This document shows positions 8,498 through 14,980 of a DNA stretch of 64,000 nucleotides, piece after piece. The stretch is taken from positions 248,001 through 312,000 of the forward strand of contig NZ_JAIGNR010000001.1 of NCBI RefSeq assembly GCF_019711595.1, given 5' to 3'. The notes under the pieces were generated by a model. The model had not been told where the DNA came from, did no database searches, and worked only from the letters and a program-made list of their open reading frames with translations. The first letter of the stretch is position 1; the number at the start of each line of letters is the position of its first letter. The DNA comes from Qipengyuania sphaerica (lineage in GTDB: Bacteria; Pseudomonadota; Alphaproteobacteria; Sphingomonadales; Sphingomonadaceae). Both the position numbers and the translations under genes were made by a program.

Positions 8498-9223
8498 ATG
8501 GGCAGAACGGACCCGCCGACAAAAGGGCGCGCCGATAAACAAACGGCAGATAACCGCGACCCGCGCCAATCTGGCACGGCGCTTGCAAACTATAGCTATA
8601 CTACGAGTTGCGAACGGCATTGCGGCTGGGGAGGCGCTAGGAATAGGGCAGACAGAGCCAGCGACCATCTCACTGACGAGCAGGTGCGAGCGCTTCTTGA
8701 TGCTGCAGCCTATGCAATCTCGACGGGCCGCACGTTCCAGCGTCACTGGACAATCCACTACGGCAAGGCGGGCATTGAAGCCGAGAACGGGGCAAGGTTT
8801 GTCTCCAAGGTGCTTGCTCTTGCCAGCAAACAGGCAAAGCGGGAGGACGGAGTTCTGACCGCGCTTTGGGTCCGTGAGCGTGCGAGTGACAAAGGCGAGC
8901 ATGTCCACATCCTGATGCACCTGCCAGCCGGTATGCGCCTGCACGGCCGCACAAGGCGCTGGATCGAAGCGGCTGGCGGTAAGTGGCAACATGGAGTGAG
9001 CCGCATTACGATAGTCGGCGGTGTACTCCCTAAAATAGAGGCGGAAAATGGAGACCGCCACACACGAAACGCAAGCCAAGTCGTGCGCTATCTATTGAAA
9101 GCATCTTCCAATGATACCGGGCAGCGACTGGACCTCACCCGCTCGGGGATGGGTGGGCGCATCATCGGCAAGCGCTGCGGCTGGACGCAGAACATCGGCG
9201 CGAAAGCGAGGGGGGAGGGATAA
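8498..9223 (+). CDS. Putative HUH-type replication/mobilisation protein
   Basis: A 241-residue protein beginning at ATG 8498; TTG 8489 and GTG 8495 are in-frame alternatives. It contains EHVHILMHLP, which fits the His-hydrophobic-His metal motif of HUH nucleases. About 65 residues later VVRYLLKAS could supply the Tyr-x-x-Lys active site, and a conserved-looking end RIIGKRCGWTQNIG follows. The arrangement resembles the small Rep-like proteins of integrative elements and filamentous-phage-related plasmids. The first 60 residues are poorly structured. It follows the PC4-like gene in the same orientation. A metal- and tyrosine-dependent nicking role is inferred, not shown. Confidence 0.5.
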   Translation: MGRTDPPTKGRADKQTADNRDPRQSGTALANYSYTTSCERHCGWGGARNRADRASDHLTDEQVRALLDAAAYAISTGRTFQRHWTIHYGKAGIEAENGARFVSKVLALASKQAKREDGVLTALWVRERASDKGEHVHILMHLPAGMRLHGRTRRWIEAAGGKWQHGVSRITIVGGVLPKIEAENGDRHTRNASQVVRYLLKASSNDTGQRLDLTRSGMGGRIIGKRCGWTQNIGAKARGEG

Positions 9224-9347
9224 TCTCCTGATCAAAAGATGTCGGGAGCGGTGCCAGTCCCGAGCGAAATCGCTAATACAGTTTCTCGCCCGCGCGCGAG
9301 GGGAAAAGCGGACGGTCGGCTTTCAACCTTCCAGAAAAGCCGTGAAT

Positions 9348-9372
9348 GTCCGATTTTGGGTGGGAAGCGGAC
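9348..9372. repeat. Island repeat, isolated right end
   Basis: GTCCG, then GGGTGGGAAGCGGAC, matches the right-hand end of the full repeats but lacks the left box and middle. It stands just upstream of the 9395 gene, so that gene is also flanked on both sides by repeat sequence. Confidence 0.55.
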
Positions 9373-9394
9373 AAGTTTGATCTATTGAAGTCGA

Positions 9395-9706
9395 ATGAAA
9401 AGTTCACCTGGAACTAGCGCCTACCAAAGAGGAAAACGCCATTCTCTCCAGACCATTCTGGTTGGTTTAGGCATTGTCTGGGGCATCCCAATTGCGACTT
9501 CCATAGCTGGTTTCGATTTTGACGATATCGAATGGATAATTGCTCCACTCGCGATAATGTGGGTGCTCTATTTTGGATTGAAGTTCTACTTCATTAGCTG
9601 CCCCAAGTGCCGCCGATCGCTGTTTATCAGAGGTTACTTCTGGGTTTATCCGTGGCCCGCAAAAACCTGCGCCAAATGTGGCAACGACCTGACGGAGCGG
9701 GCCTAA
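9395..9706 (+). CDS. Small membrane protein with C-terminal zinc ribbon
   Basis: A 103-residue protein of no recognised family. Two adjacent hydrophobic helices (about residues 20-40 and 46-66, LQTILVGLGIVWGIPIATSI and WIIAPLAIMWVLYFGLKFYF) are followed by a short cytosolic zinc-ribbon-like motif, SCPKCRRSLF with CAKCGNDL. It is bounded on the left by a partial island repeat and on the right by repeat copy 9713. This fits a gene carried as a unit between repeats. No ribosome-binding site is strong. Function unknown; treat as an accessory membrane protein. Confidence 0.65.
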   Translation: MKSSPGTSAYQRGKRHSLQTILVGLGIVWGIPIATSIAGFDFDDIEWIIAPLAIMWVLYFGLKFYFISCPKCRRSLFIRGYFWVYPWPAKTCAKCGNDLTERA

Positions 9707-9712
9707 CTTGAG

Positions 9713-9770
9713 GTCAGCAATCGGGTCGTCAGCCGATCGTCTTCTCCTCGCACCTCGGTAAAAGCGTCGC
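9713..9770. repeat. Island repeat copy 1 (left half)
   Basis: It starts GTCAGCAATCGGGTCGTCAGC and continues through a CTTCTCCTCGCACCTCGGTAA-like middle, but lacks the GGGTGGAAAGCGGAC end. It lies 6 bp after the stop of the 9395 gene. It is a truncated member of the family best seen at 10130-10216. Confidence 0.65.
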
Positions 9771-9786
9771 CTAGAAGGGCAATAAT

Positions 9787-9951
9787 TCATCTATTTTTGC
9801 GGGCCGTCAGAAGATTGGAAACCCGCTCAGAAAAAAGGCCGCTGAAAAAAGCAAAAAGTAATGTTAGGGGCAAATTATCAGAGAAAAAACTGAGAAATGC
9901 CGCAGCAATTAAGCTAGTTGCCAAAAAAAATATATTTGCCTCAAGTTTCAT
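9787..9951 (-). CDS. Small hydrophobic protein, 54 residues
   Basis: ATG at 9951 to TGA at 9787 encodes a 54-residue protein. It has two hydrophobic stretches (NIFFLATSLIAAAFLSFF and LPLTLLFAFFSGLF) and a basic C-terminus (TARKNR). GGAG lies 10 nt upstream of the ATG. The coding strand is very AT-rich for this genome, like a recent import. It sits between repeat copies 1 and 2, the same setting as the other array genes. No family was recognised; a small membrane protein, possibly toxin-like, is only a guess from size and hydrophobicity. Confidence 0.5.
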   Translation of the reverse strand: MKLEANIFFLATSLIAAAFLSFFSDNLPLTLLFAFFSGLFSERVSNLLTARKNR

Positions 9952-10129
9952 CTATTAAATACTCCGCCCCAAAGCTGTCGACACACCCAGCTGGCAACAA
10001 TTGGCCTTGAGTTGTGCTAGCTCGCCACAAACATTGCAACCATTGTGATGCCCAAGATAGCAGCGAACACTGCCAATACCCGCAGCATACGACTGGTCGC
10101 ACCTGGGCGGTTACACGCACTACTCTCAG
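9952..10129. other. Gene-poor stretch in the repeat array
   Basis: No convincing gene is seen here. A fragment GTGCTAGCTCG near 10014-10024 resembles the middle of the island repeat and may be a decayed copy. A 23-codon minus-strand hydrophobic reading frame (10017-10088) lacks support. Confidence 0.4.
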
Positions 10130-10216
10130 GTCCGCAATCGGGTCGTTAGCTGCCCGTCTGCTCCTGGCGCACCGCTAGCTCGGTGAAACCGTCACGAGAT
10201 TGGGTGGAAAGCCGAC
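10130..10216. repeat. Island repeat copy 2 (full length)
   Basis: An 87-bp unit. The left box CCGCAATCGGGTCGTTAGC is followed by a middle with GTCTGCTCCTGGCG and CCGCTAGCTCGGTGAAAC, then the right box TGGGTGGAAAGCCGAC. Left and right ends GTCCGC/GCGGAC are short inverted repeats (one base changed on the right here). Compare copies at 10362, 10887, 11447 and 11848. Confidence 0.85.
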
Positions 10217-10254
10217 ACATCCATCAGAACGAATATGCACCAGCAGATTTTTGA

Positions 10255-10345
10255 GCGGGAGGGACTCACGGGCGGGAGTCGAACCCGCCAAGACGAAGCA
10301 TTGCTGTTTCGCCCACGCCGACCGTGTCAGAGCCAAACTTGGTCT
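10255..10345 (-). other. tRNA-like remnant with a perfect T-arm
   Basis: On the minus strand GGCGGG-TTCGACT-CCCGCC (10271-10289) is a perfect T-stem with a canonical T-loop. It is followed by CCGTG, which can pair with an upstream CACGG to make a short acceptor. Only about 33 nt lie between these elements, too few for a normal D-arm plus anticodon arm, and no normal anticodon stem or CCA is seen. I read it as a degraded or minimal tRNA-like structure, not a working tRNA. Confidence 0.35.
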
Positions 10346-10361
10346 AGCTAATCGTCGCTAA

Positions 10362-10447
10362 GACCGCAATCGGGTCGTTAACGGCCCGTCCGCTCCTGGG
10401 ACTTGGCTAGCTCGACGAAGCTGTCACGAAGTGGGTGGGAAGCGGAC
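10362..10447. repeat. Island repeat copy 3 (full length)
   Basis: An 86-bp unit with left box CCGCAATCGGGTCGTTAAC, middle CCGTCCGCTCCTGG and GGCTAGCTCGACGAAGC, and right box GTGGGTGGGAAGCGGAC. Only about 145 bp separate it from copy 2, with the tRNA-like remnant between. Confidence 0.85.
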
Positions 10448-10487
10448 ATTGCGTTGCTTCCTTCTGCGAATGAAATAAGCTCAGCCG

Positions 10488-10880
10488 ATGGTCGATAAAG
10501 CATTGAGAGATATTCGTGTGCTCTATGACGGAGGAGTATCGCGAACCGGTTGGGGAGGATGCGTTCGTAAAGAGGACGTCCTACTCTGGGCCAAAGAGAG
10601 CGACCTTTCGATTGAAGAAACGTTCGATCAAATCGCAGTCCTACTCTCCCGTGGCTATATGGACCGCGACTTTGACTGGGATTTTTGCGATGCGGCAGCC
10701 AATGACCTCTTCGGGGTGTTGATGGAGTTTTGCACTGATCGCAGTCGAAAGGTTGAAGAGCCGAAACAGTTTTGGAAGTTCTATCTAGCGTTCGACTACA
10801 GTGAGACTGTTGCCGAGGAAAATGCGGAGGAAGCAGCGCGCACCGAAATCAGCGAGTTTCTAGCTGCGCTTCCTCAGTAA
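10488..10880 (+). CDS. Hypothetical protein, 130 residues
   Basis: A soluble, acidic, largely helical protein with several Trp and Asp residues (GWGGCVRKEDVLLWAKES, MDRDFDWDFCDAAANDLFGVL, KQFWKFYLAFDYSETVAEENAEEAARTEI). No transmembrane segment, signal or recognised motif is present. It lies wholly between full repeat copies 3 and 4, the stop 6 bp before copy 4. The coding frame is clean and codon use looks protein-like. It resembles the small immunity or antitoxin proteins often carried in accessory arrays only in size and acidity, so no function is assigned. Confidence 0.6.
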   Translation: MVDKALRDIRVLYDGGVSRTGWGGCVRKEDVLLWAKESDLSIEETFDQIAVLLSRGYMDRDFDWDFCDAAANDLFGVLMEFCTDRSRKVEEPKQFWKFYLAFDYSETVAEENAEEAARTEISEFLAALPQ

Positions 10881-10886
10881 GCTAAT

Positions 10887-10971
10887 GACCGCAATCGGGT
10901 CGTTAGCGGCTGGTCCGCTTCTGGTACACCGCTAGCTCGGGGAAAGCGTCGTCAAAGGGTGGAAAGCGGAC
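10887..10971. repeat. Island repeat copy 4 (full length)
   Basis: An 85-bp unit. It has left box CCGCAATCGGGTCGTTAGC, middle GGTCCGCTTCTGG and CCGCTAGCTCGGGGAAAGC, and right box AGGGTGGAAAGCGGAC. GTTAGCGG and CCGCTAGC inside it can form an 8-bp stem with one G-U pair. It separates a plus-strand gene on the left from a minus-strand gene on the right, 1 bp from the latter's stop. Confidence 0.85.
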
Positions 10972-10972
10972 G

Positions 10973-11425
10973 CTAGTCATCGAGTAGCCACTTCGACACA
11001 TCAGGTTCCATCCAGCCCAAGTCCTCGCGCAGACCAAAAGCATCGCATTGCCGCTTGAGCGTTTTCGTGGCGAAGTCGTAAGCCATTGCGTAGCCACGGT
11101 CGAAGTCAGTCTCACCAGACAGCCCCTCAAGATGCTCCTTCATTTCTATCACGGTGTCGCGGAGCATCAGGGCGTGAGGTGAAGGTTGGGTGACCTGCAG
11201 CGAACTCGCCGCATAGCGAAGGACGTAAGGCTTATCGCTTGGCGTGCGGCTCGGCACCTCAGCACCGAAGAACGCAACGAAGCAGTCATAGGCGTCAATG
11301 TCGTCGTCACCCCAACAGTGGACGACGACACCGTGTTCGTATTCGCCGTCAGTCGGGTTTCGCAACCGAACCATTGTGCCGGGAGCTAAATAACGGTCGA
11401 GCGAATCTTCTTTAGTCATTACCAT
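10973..11425 (-). CDS. Hypothetical protein, 150 residues
   Basis: Start chosen at ATG 11425 (MVMTKEDSLDRYLAPG); an ATG two codons later is equally possible. The open frame continues upstream only by reading through repeat copy 5. The protein has a beta-rich N-terminal part, APGTMVRLRNPTDGEYEHGVVVHCWGDDDIDAYDCFVAFFG, that looks like a small SH3-like or CAP-Gly-like barrel. A helical C-terminus follows (LMLRDTVIEMKEHLEGL...FATKTLKRQCDAFGL). It has no signal or membrane segment. It is carried singly between repeat copies 4 and 5, opposite in strand to its neighbours. Function unknown. Confidence 0.6.
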   Translation of the reverse strand: MVMTKEDSLDRYLAPGTMVRLRNPTDGEYEHGVVVHCWGDDDIDAYDCFVAFFGAEVPSRTPSDKPYVLRYAASSLQVTQPSPHALMLRDTVIEMKEHLEGLSGETDFDRGYAMAYDFATKTLKRQCDAFGLREDLGWMEPDVSKWLLDD

Positions 11426-11446
11426 GTTTTGGACACCAGTGCCGAT

Positions 11447-11532
11447 GTCCGCAATCGGGTCGTTAGCCGACTGTCTGCTGTTGGCTGGCGTTATGCCCCG
11501 CAAATCAGTCGCGAAATGGGTGGAAAACGGAC
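11447..11532. repeat. Island repeat copy 5 (full length)
   Basis: An 86-bp unit with left box CCGCAATCGGGTCGTTAGC and right box ATGGGTGGAAAACGGAC. The middle is more diverged (GTCTGCTGTTGGCTGGCGTT). It lies between a minus-strand and a plus-strand gene, immediately upstream of both starts, so promoters for both may lie in or beside it. Confidence 0.85.
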
Positions 11533-11554
11533 ATCGAGCGTGTACGATTTGCGG

Positions 11555-11845
11555 ATGACTGGTCGCCCCAAGTTCAAGCTTTCTAGACTTCGCGAAATTG
11601 GTTGGGCGAAGTGGGACCCAATCGGGATGAGTGGGACCGAAGGTTGGCCCGAAGATGAATACGACCGTTATCTACTTCAAGCGGCTGGGCGCCTGTGGAA
11701 CGGCGCGAGCCGACAGGAAGTGGCGAGCTACTTGGTCAGTATCGAAACTGATTACATGGGCCTTGGCGAGGCACCGGGCATTCAGCAACGGGCAAATGAA
11801 GTTGCCGACGCTCTGAGTAACTATGTCACTGAGCTACGCGCGTAA
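11555..11845 (+). CDS. Hypothetical protein, 96 residues
   Basis: The true start is probably ATG 11555 (MTGRPKFKLSRLREIGW), because the longer frame upstream is the translated repeat copy 5. The protein is soluble, with an N-terminal basic segment and a helical body: DEYDRYLLQAAGRLWNGASRQEVASYLVSIETDYMGLG. In other proteins a body of this type (a helical YDxYLLxxAxxL...VxxYLxxIExxxMGL) belongs to small uncharacterised accessory proteins often placed near toxin or defence genes. I make no functional claim. It is bounded by repeat copies 5 and 6. Confidence 0.6.
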   Translation: MTGRPKFKLSRLREIGWAKWDPIGMSGTEGWPEDEYDRYLLQAAGRLWNGASRQEVASYLVSIETDYMGLGEAPGIQQRANEVADALSNYVTELRA

Positions 11846-11847
11846 TT

Positions 11848-11932
11848 TCCAAAATCGAGTCGTCACCAGCCCGTCCGCTCCTGACACAGCGCTAGCTCGG
11901 CAAATCAGTCACGAACTGGGTGGGAAGCAGAC
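11848..11932. repeat. Island repeat copy 6 (full length, diverged left box)
   Basis: The left box is altered (AAAATCGAGTCGTCACC), but the middle CCGTCCGCTCCTGACAC and GCGCTAGCTCGGCAAATC and the right box TGGGTGGGAAGCAGAC are kept. It separates a plus-strand gene from a convergent minus-strand gene. Confidence 0.75.
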
Positions 11933-11933
11933 A

Positions 11934-12302
11934 CTACCGTTTCTCTCGGAACGGATGGTCCGGATTGTCGAGAATGAACTTCTCCACCTCGCGGAGATGC
12001 TCGGGATAGGGGGCAATTTTACGCGATCGGGTGTTCGTGTGAAATCGAAAGCCCGCTAACCAAAGCAACTCCACCTTCCTCCATTGTTTCACGTCCGATT
12101 TTTTCGGCGCTTTGAAGGATCGACCCATATAGTGTGCTTCCTCACCGCAATCTGGACAGGTGGCTTCGCTCTCTTCGGAAAGCTTCCACGATTTTCGACA
12201 ATCGAAACATGCGTGAGCGGTGAGATAGGCTGGGCCGCCTTCTCTTGCAGGCGGAGTAAACCCTTGGACCTTGCGGTAACCAAGCTTCTTCCGAATTTCC
12301 AT
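11934..12302 (-). CDS. Zinc-ribbon hypothetical protein, 122 residues
   Basis: A basic protein with a zinc-ribbon-like pair of cysteine knuckles, HACFDCRKSW and ATCPDCGEEAHYMG. A hydrophobic strand/helix follows (VELLWLAGFRFHTN) with a charged end, and it contains the motif SFKAPKKSDVKQWRKVELL. This arrangement is typical of small nucleic-acid-associated zinc-ribbon proteins. ATG 12302 was chosen; a TTG at 12359 inside the repeat copy 7 boundary would add 19 residues. It lies between repeat copies 6 and 7. Function unknown. Confidence 0.6.
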   Translation of the reverse strand: MEIRKKLGYRKVQGFTPPAREGGPAYLTAHACFDCRKSWKLSEESEATCPDCGEEAHYMGRSFKAPKKSDVKQWRKVELLWLAGFRFHTNTRSRKIAPYPEHLREVEKFILDNPDHPFREKR

Positions 12303-12359
12303 CCGCTCGTGTTTGTTAGGAGGTTGCGGCACAGGCTGATAATGGCGCTCAATCGTCAA

Positions 12360-12422
12360 GTCCGCAATCGGGTCGTTAGCAGAAAGTCTGCTCCCAGCCG
12401 TCCCATTTGTCGAAATTGGTTG
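12360..12422. repeat. Island repeat copy 7 (right end degraded)
   Basis: Begins GTCCGCAATCGGGTCGTTAGC like the intact copies, then GTCTGCTCCCAGCCG. The right box is degraded to a weak CGAAATTGGTTG match. It is the last member before the 12476 gene. Confidence 0.65.
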
Positions 12423-12475
12423 ATGATTTAGGAAAATAACTGGGTCAGAGAGTCCGCTGATGCTAGATTTCGAGC

Positions 12476-13090
12476 ATGGGCGGATATGGATCGGGACGGC
12501 AAAGCGGGCGACCCTTAGCGGATAGCTCGTTGAGGATAGATTTGGCATGGATGTTGCGCACGAACCATGCGCGCGAAGGCTCCATAATCCGTGGAGAGCT
12601 GCACTGGACTTGCGGCGACCAGCCGTCCGGTTGGATTGGCTATACGGCATTTATGCACGAGGTTGGAGGCGAGCGCCTGGAATTGTCCTATACGAATACG
12701 CGCCAAGGGGAGCGGCTGGAAAAGCGACAGACGGTCTATCTGACGCACACGGTTCCAAATTACGGCGGTAAGCGATGGTGGATGCTGTGTCCTGTGAGCG
12801 CCCGCCGCGTTGGCAAGCTTTACCTCCCGCAAGGCGGCGACATCTTTGCGTCTCGGCAAGCATGGAGACTAGGCTACCAGTCGCAACGGGATGTGCCGCG
12901 CGACCGACCATTCGAGCGTTTGTTCCGCTTGCAAAAGAAGCTGGGATGCGAACAGGGCTGGGAGCAGCCGATATTCAAACCCAAGGGCATGTGGGAGCGC
13001 ACGTGGCAGCGCCATTTGGCCGAATATTGGAAATTGGATGAGCAATGCGCAATCGAGATGGCTGCCGTGATGGCTCGTTTTAGCAGGTAA
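12476..13090 (+). CDS. Conserved-looking hypothetical protein, 204 residues
   Basis: Begins MGGYGSGRQSGRPLADSSLRIDLAWM. It then has an antiparallel beta-rich middle (GSIIRGELHWTCGDQPSGWIGYTAF, ERLELSYTNTRQGERLEKRQTVYLTHT, KRWWMLCPVSARRVGKLYLPQGGDIFASRQAWRLGYQSQRD) and a helical, basic C-terminus (RLFRLQKKLGC...MWERTWQRHLAEYW). The GGYGSGR start and the CPxxxRRVGKLYLP...FxCRxxxxLxYxSQ pattern recur in uncharacterised proteins of alphaproteobacterial islands and plasmids, as far as I can recall. The last gene of the island, 94 bp before attR. Function unknown. Confidence 0.7.
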   Translation: MGGYGSGRQSGRPLADSSLRIDLAWMLRTNHAREGSIIRGELHWTCGDQPSGWIGYTAFMHEVGGERLELSYTNTRQGERLEKRQTVYLTHTVPNYGGKRWWMLCPVSARRVGKLYLPQGGDIFASRQAWRLGYQSQRDVPRDRPFERLFRLQKKLGCEQGWEQPIFKPKGMWERTWQRHLAEYWKLDEQCAIEMAAVMARFSR

Positions 13091-13495
13091 CGCGCCGGTA
13101 GCGTGGGAAAAAATGTGGGAGAATTTCCTGCACTTGAAAAAATATCAACAAAAATCAAATCCCTCTACACGGTGTTAGGCGGACTCCCTCTCCGCCACCC
13201 ACCCCCAGCACTAGTATCTATTTACAGGGTATTGCGGCTTCACTGCGGAACAGGCGGCTTAGCGCGGACCAATCCCGACATGCCGCGCCTTCTCCAGTTT
13301 CCATTCTCATGCCGGAAGCGGAAAGTCCGCTTCTGGCCCATTCCAGTCATTCAGCGATAGCCCCTCACAACGGCAGCTTTTGGGCTGTTTGCGGACCGTC
13401 CGCTTATGGCGCTTCATGAAAAGAAAGCTGCCACTTTGGTAACGACACGATCCGGTTCTTCCAGTTTGGATGATGGAAAAGCGAACGAGTCCGCT
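13091..13495. other. Intergenic stretch spanning attR, with hairpins
   Basis: No gene is seen. It holds attR (13184-13197) and, outside the island, a perfect hairpin GAAGCGGA-AAG-TCCGCTTC at 13315-13333. A palindrome GCGGACCGTCCGC lies near 13399-13411. The GTCCGC/GCGGAC motifs resemble the ends of the island repeats, so a chromosomal relative of that family may lie here. Confidence 0.5.
13184..13197. repeat. attR core, 14-bp direct repeat
   Basis: This is the second copy of the tRNA-Ser(CGA) 3' end, 6.9 kb downstream. It lies after the last island gene (ends 13090) and before the chromosomal porin operon. It marks the right edge of the island. Confidence 0.8.
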
Positions 13496-14980
13496 CTAAA
13501 AGTTCACCTGTGCTCCTAGCAGAAGAACCTCCGTATTGGCTTCCTGGCTTGACCAGCTTGCACCATTTGGCAGGTTTCCGCCGCTGAGGAAGTTGAGGGG
13601 CACGAAGCCGTCGACATGGATATATTCGGCAAACAGGTTGACGCTTGCCGCGGGATAATATGACACTCCAGCGACCCACTGGTCTTGCTTTTCCCAAGGG
13701 GCCCCGTCGGCTCCGGCCCTGAAGCGGCTGAATTCTGCCGAGAGGGCCAGGCGATATTGGCCGAGAGGTGCGGTCGGTGGGCCAAATCCATACCGGCCAC
13801 CGATTGTGAAGCTTTCGGTCTTGCGCGCGGCATATTGGCTGAGCGGGTTCGTCGGTTCGGGAACCGCCGAGCCAGGCCATTCCTTCGTCGTGCTTGCATA
13901 GTCGCCAAGCAAGGTAATGCGGCCGGAAAGGACCTTGGCATAGGCAGCCCAAGCCGGAACATTGTCCTCGCAGGGCATGAAGTGCACTACCGGGTAAGCC
14001 TGGCAATATGCGCTGCCATGAAGATAGCTTGCGCCGGCCAGCAGCGTATCCCGGTTGCCGAGGGGCAATGTGTAGCTACCGTCCAGCGCGAAATTATTGA
14101 TTTTCGATGGTACCGCGCTGCCTCTTACAGGCGCATTTGCCGCGCGGAACTGGGCACCCCCTTGCACCGCCATGGCGCGCAGATGCAATCCATGATCGAA
14201 ATAGGCGAATTGAGCGCCATAGGCGAGCCCACCAAAGGCGTGATAGCTGGTCGAATTGGTGAACGGACTGACGGTGTCCATCAGCCCGAATGGTACGTCA
14301 AGCTTACCAATGAGGGCGTAGACCGGGCGTTTCTCAAGGTTGCCCCACATCACCCAGCCACGCCTGAGTTGTATCTGGTTGCGCGTGAGCCCCGTGATTG
14401 TACCGCTGCCGAAGCTCTGCTGTGGGTCATAAAGCATTTCGGCATAGCCGTTGAAGTCTCCCGGCAGACGAGCGGTGACGGCGAGCTGAGCGCTGTGGAT
14501 CACCGCTTCCGATACCTGCTTGCCGACCTGATTATTCGATGTTGGATGACGCATCAGATAGCCGAAGGTGTCGGCTCGGTTGCTGGATTGCCAATTGGCA
14601 AGCACCGTCAGTCCACCCGAAACAGTTACAAGCTGTTCGAGTTCTCCTGCCTCAACGGCTTGCAACTGCGTCAGCGGTCGCACAGTTATTCCTTCGGCAT
14701 GATCGAGAATACGCGCTGCATAAGAAGCGTTGGTGCCGACTAGACGATCGGATTGCTGCTCTGCCCCTGACGCTGTCGCCGAATCTTCGGAAAGCGGCTC
14801 ACTTTGCGCCCGTTCTTCCTCGAGCGTATCGATCCGTTCGCGCAAGGAAGCGTTCTCCTCTTCAAGCCGCTCAAGCCGCTCGAGGATTGCGTCTGTGGAT
14901 GGAGCGTCTTGTGCCTGTACCGGTTGAGCCAGCAAGGAAATGGCAGAAGCCAGCACCGGTGCAACGAGGATATCTTTCAT
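13496..14980 (-). CDS. Outer-membrane beta-barrel with N-terminal coiled coil (LbtU/FapF-like porin)
   Basis: A 494-residue exported protein. Residues 1-23 are a signal peptide (MKDILVAPVLASAISLLAQPVQAQ). Residues about 30-60 form a coiled coil (ILERLERLEEENASLRERIDTLEEERA). From about 120 to the end, alternating strands with aromatic girdles end in a C-terminal VLLLGAQVNF strand, typical of a barrel ending in phenylalanine. The core GKLDVPFGLMDTVSPFTNSTSYHAFG resembles LbtU-type siderophore porins; the coiled coil plus barrel layout also resembles FapF of the Fap amyloid pathway. The ATG overlaps the stop of the upstream barrel gene (ATGA). Export of a product or uptake of a solute are both possible. 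Confidence 0.75.
   Translation of the reverse strand: MKDILVAPVLASAISLLAQPVQAQDAPSTDAILERLERLEEENASLRERIDTLEEERAQSEPLSEDSATASGAEQQSDRLVGTNASYAARILDHAEGITVRPLTQLQAVEAGELEQLVTVSGGLTVLANWQSSNRADTFGYLMRHPTSNNQVGKQVSEAVIHSAQLAVTARLPGDFNGYAEMLYDPQQSFGSGTITGLTRNQIQLRRGWVMWGNLEKRPVYALIGKLDVPFGLMDTVSPFTNSTSYHAFGGLAYGAQFAYFDHGLHLRAMAVQGGAQFRAANAPVRGSAVPSKINNFALDGSYTLPLGNRDTLLAGASYLHGSAYCQAYPVVHFMPCEDNVPAWAAYAKVLSGRITLLGDYASTTKEWPGSAVPEPTNPLSQYAARKTESFTIGGRYGFGPPTAPLGQYRLALSAEFSRFRAGADGAPWEKQDQWVAGVSYYPAASVNLFAEYIHVDGFVPLNFLSGGNLPNGASWSSQEANTEVLLLGAQVNF

Noticed and set aside
10017-10088. A 23-codon hydrophobic minus-strand ORF
   Set aside because: No ribosome site, no upstream start beyond the ATG, and part of it overlaps a decayed repeat fragment.
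9348-12422. Integron attC sites
   Set aside because: The repeats are of the right size, but they lack paired RYYYAAC and GTTRRRY core sites, no integron integrase is present, and genes lie on both strands.
9348-12422. A CRISPR array
   Set aside because: Repeat units are 85-87 bp with large, unequal gene-containing gaps and no Cas genes.
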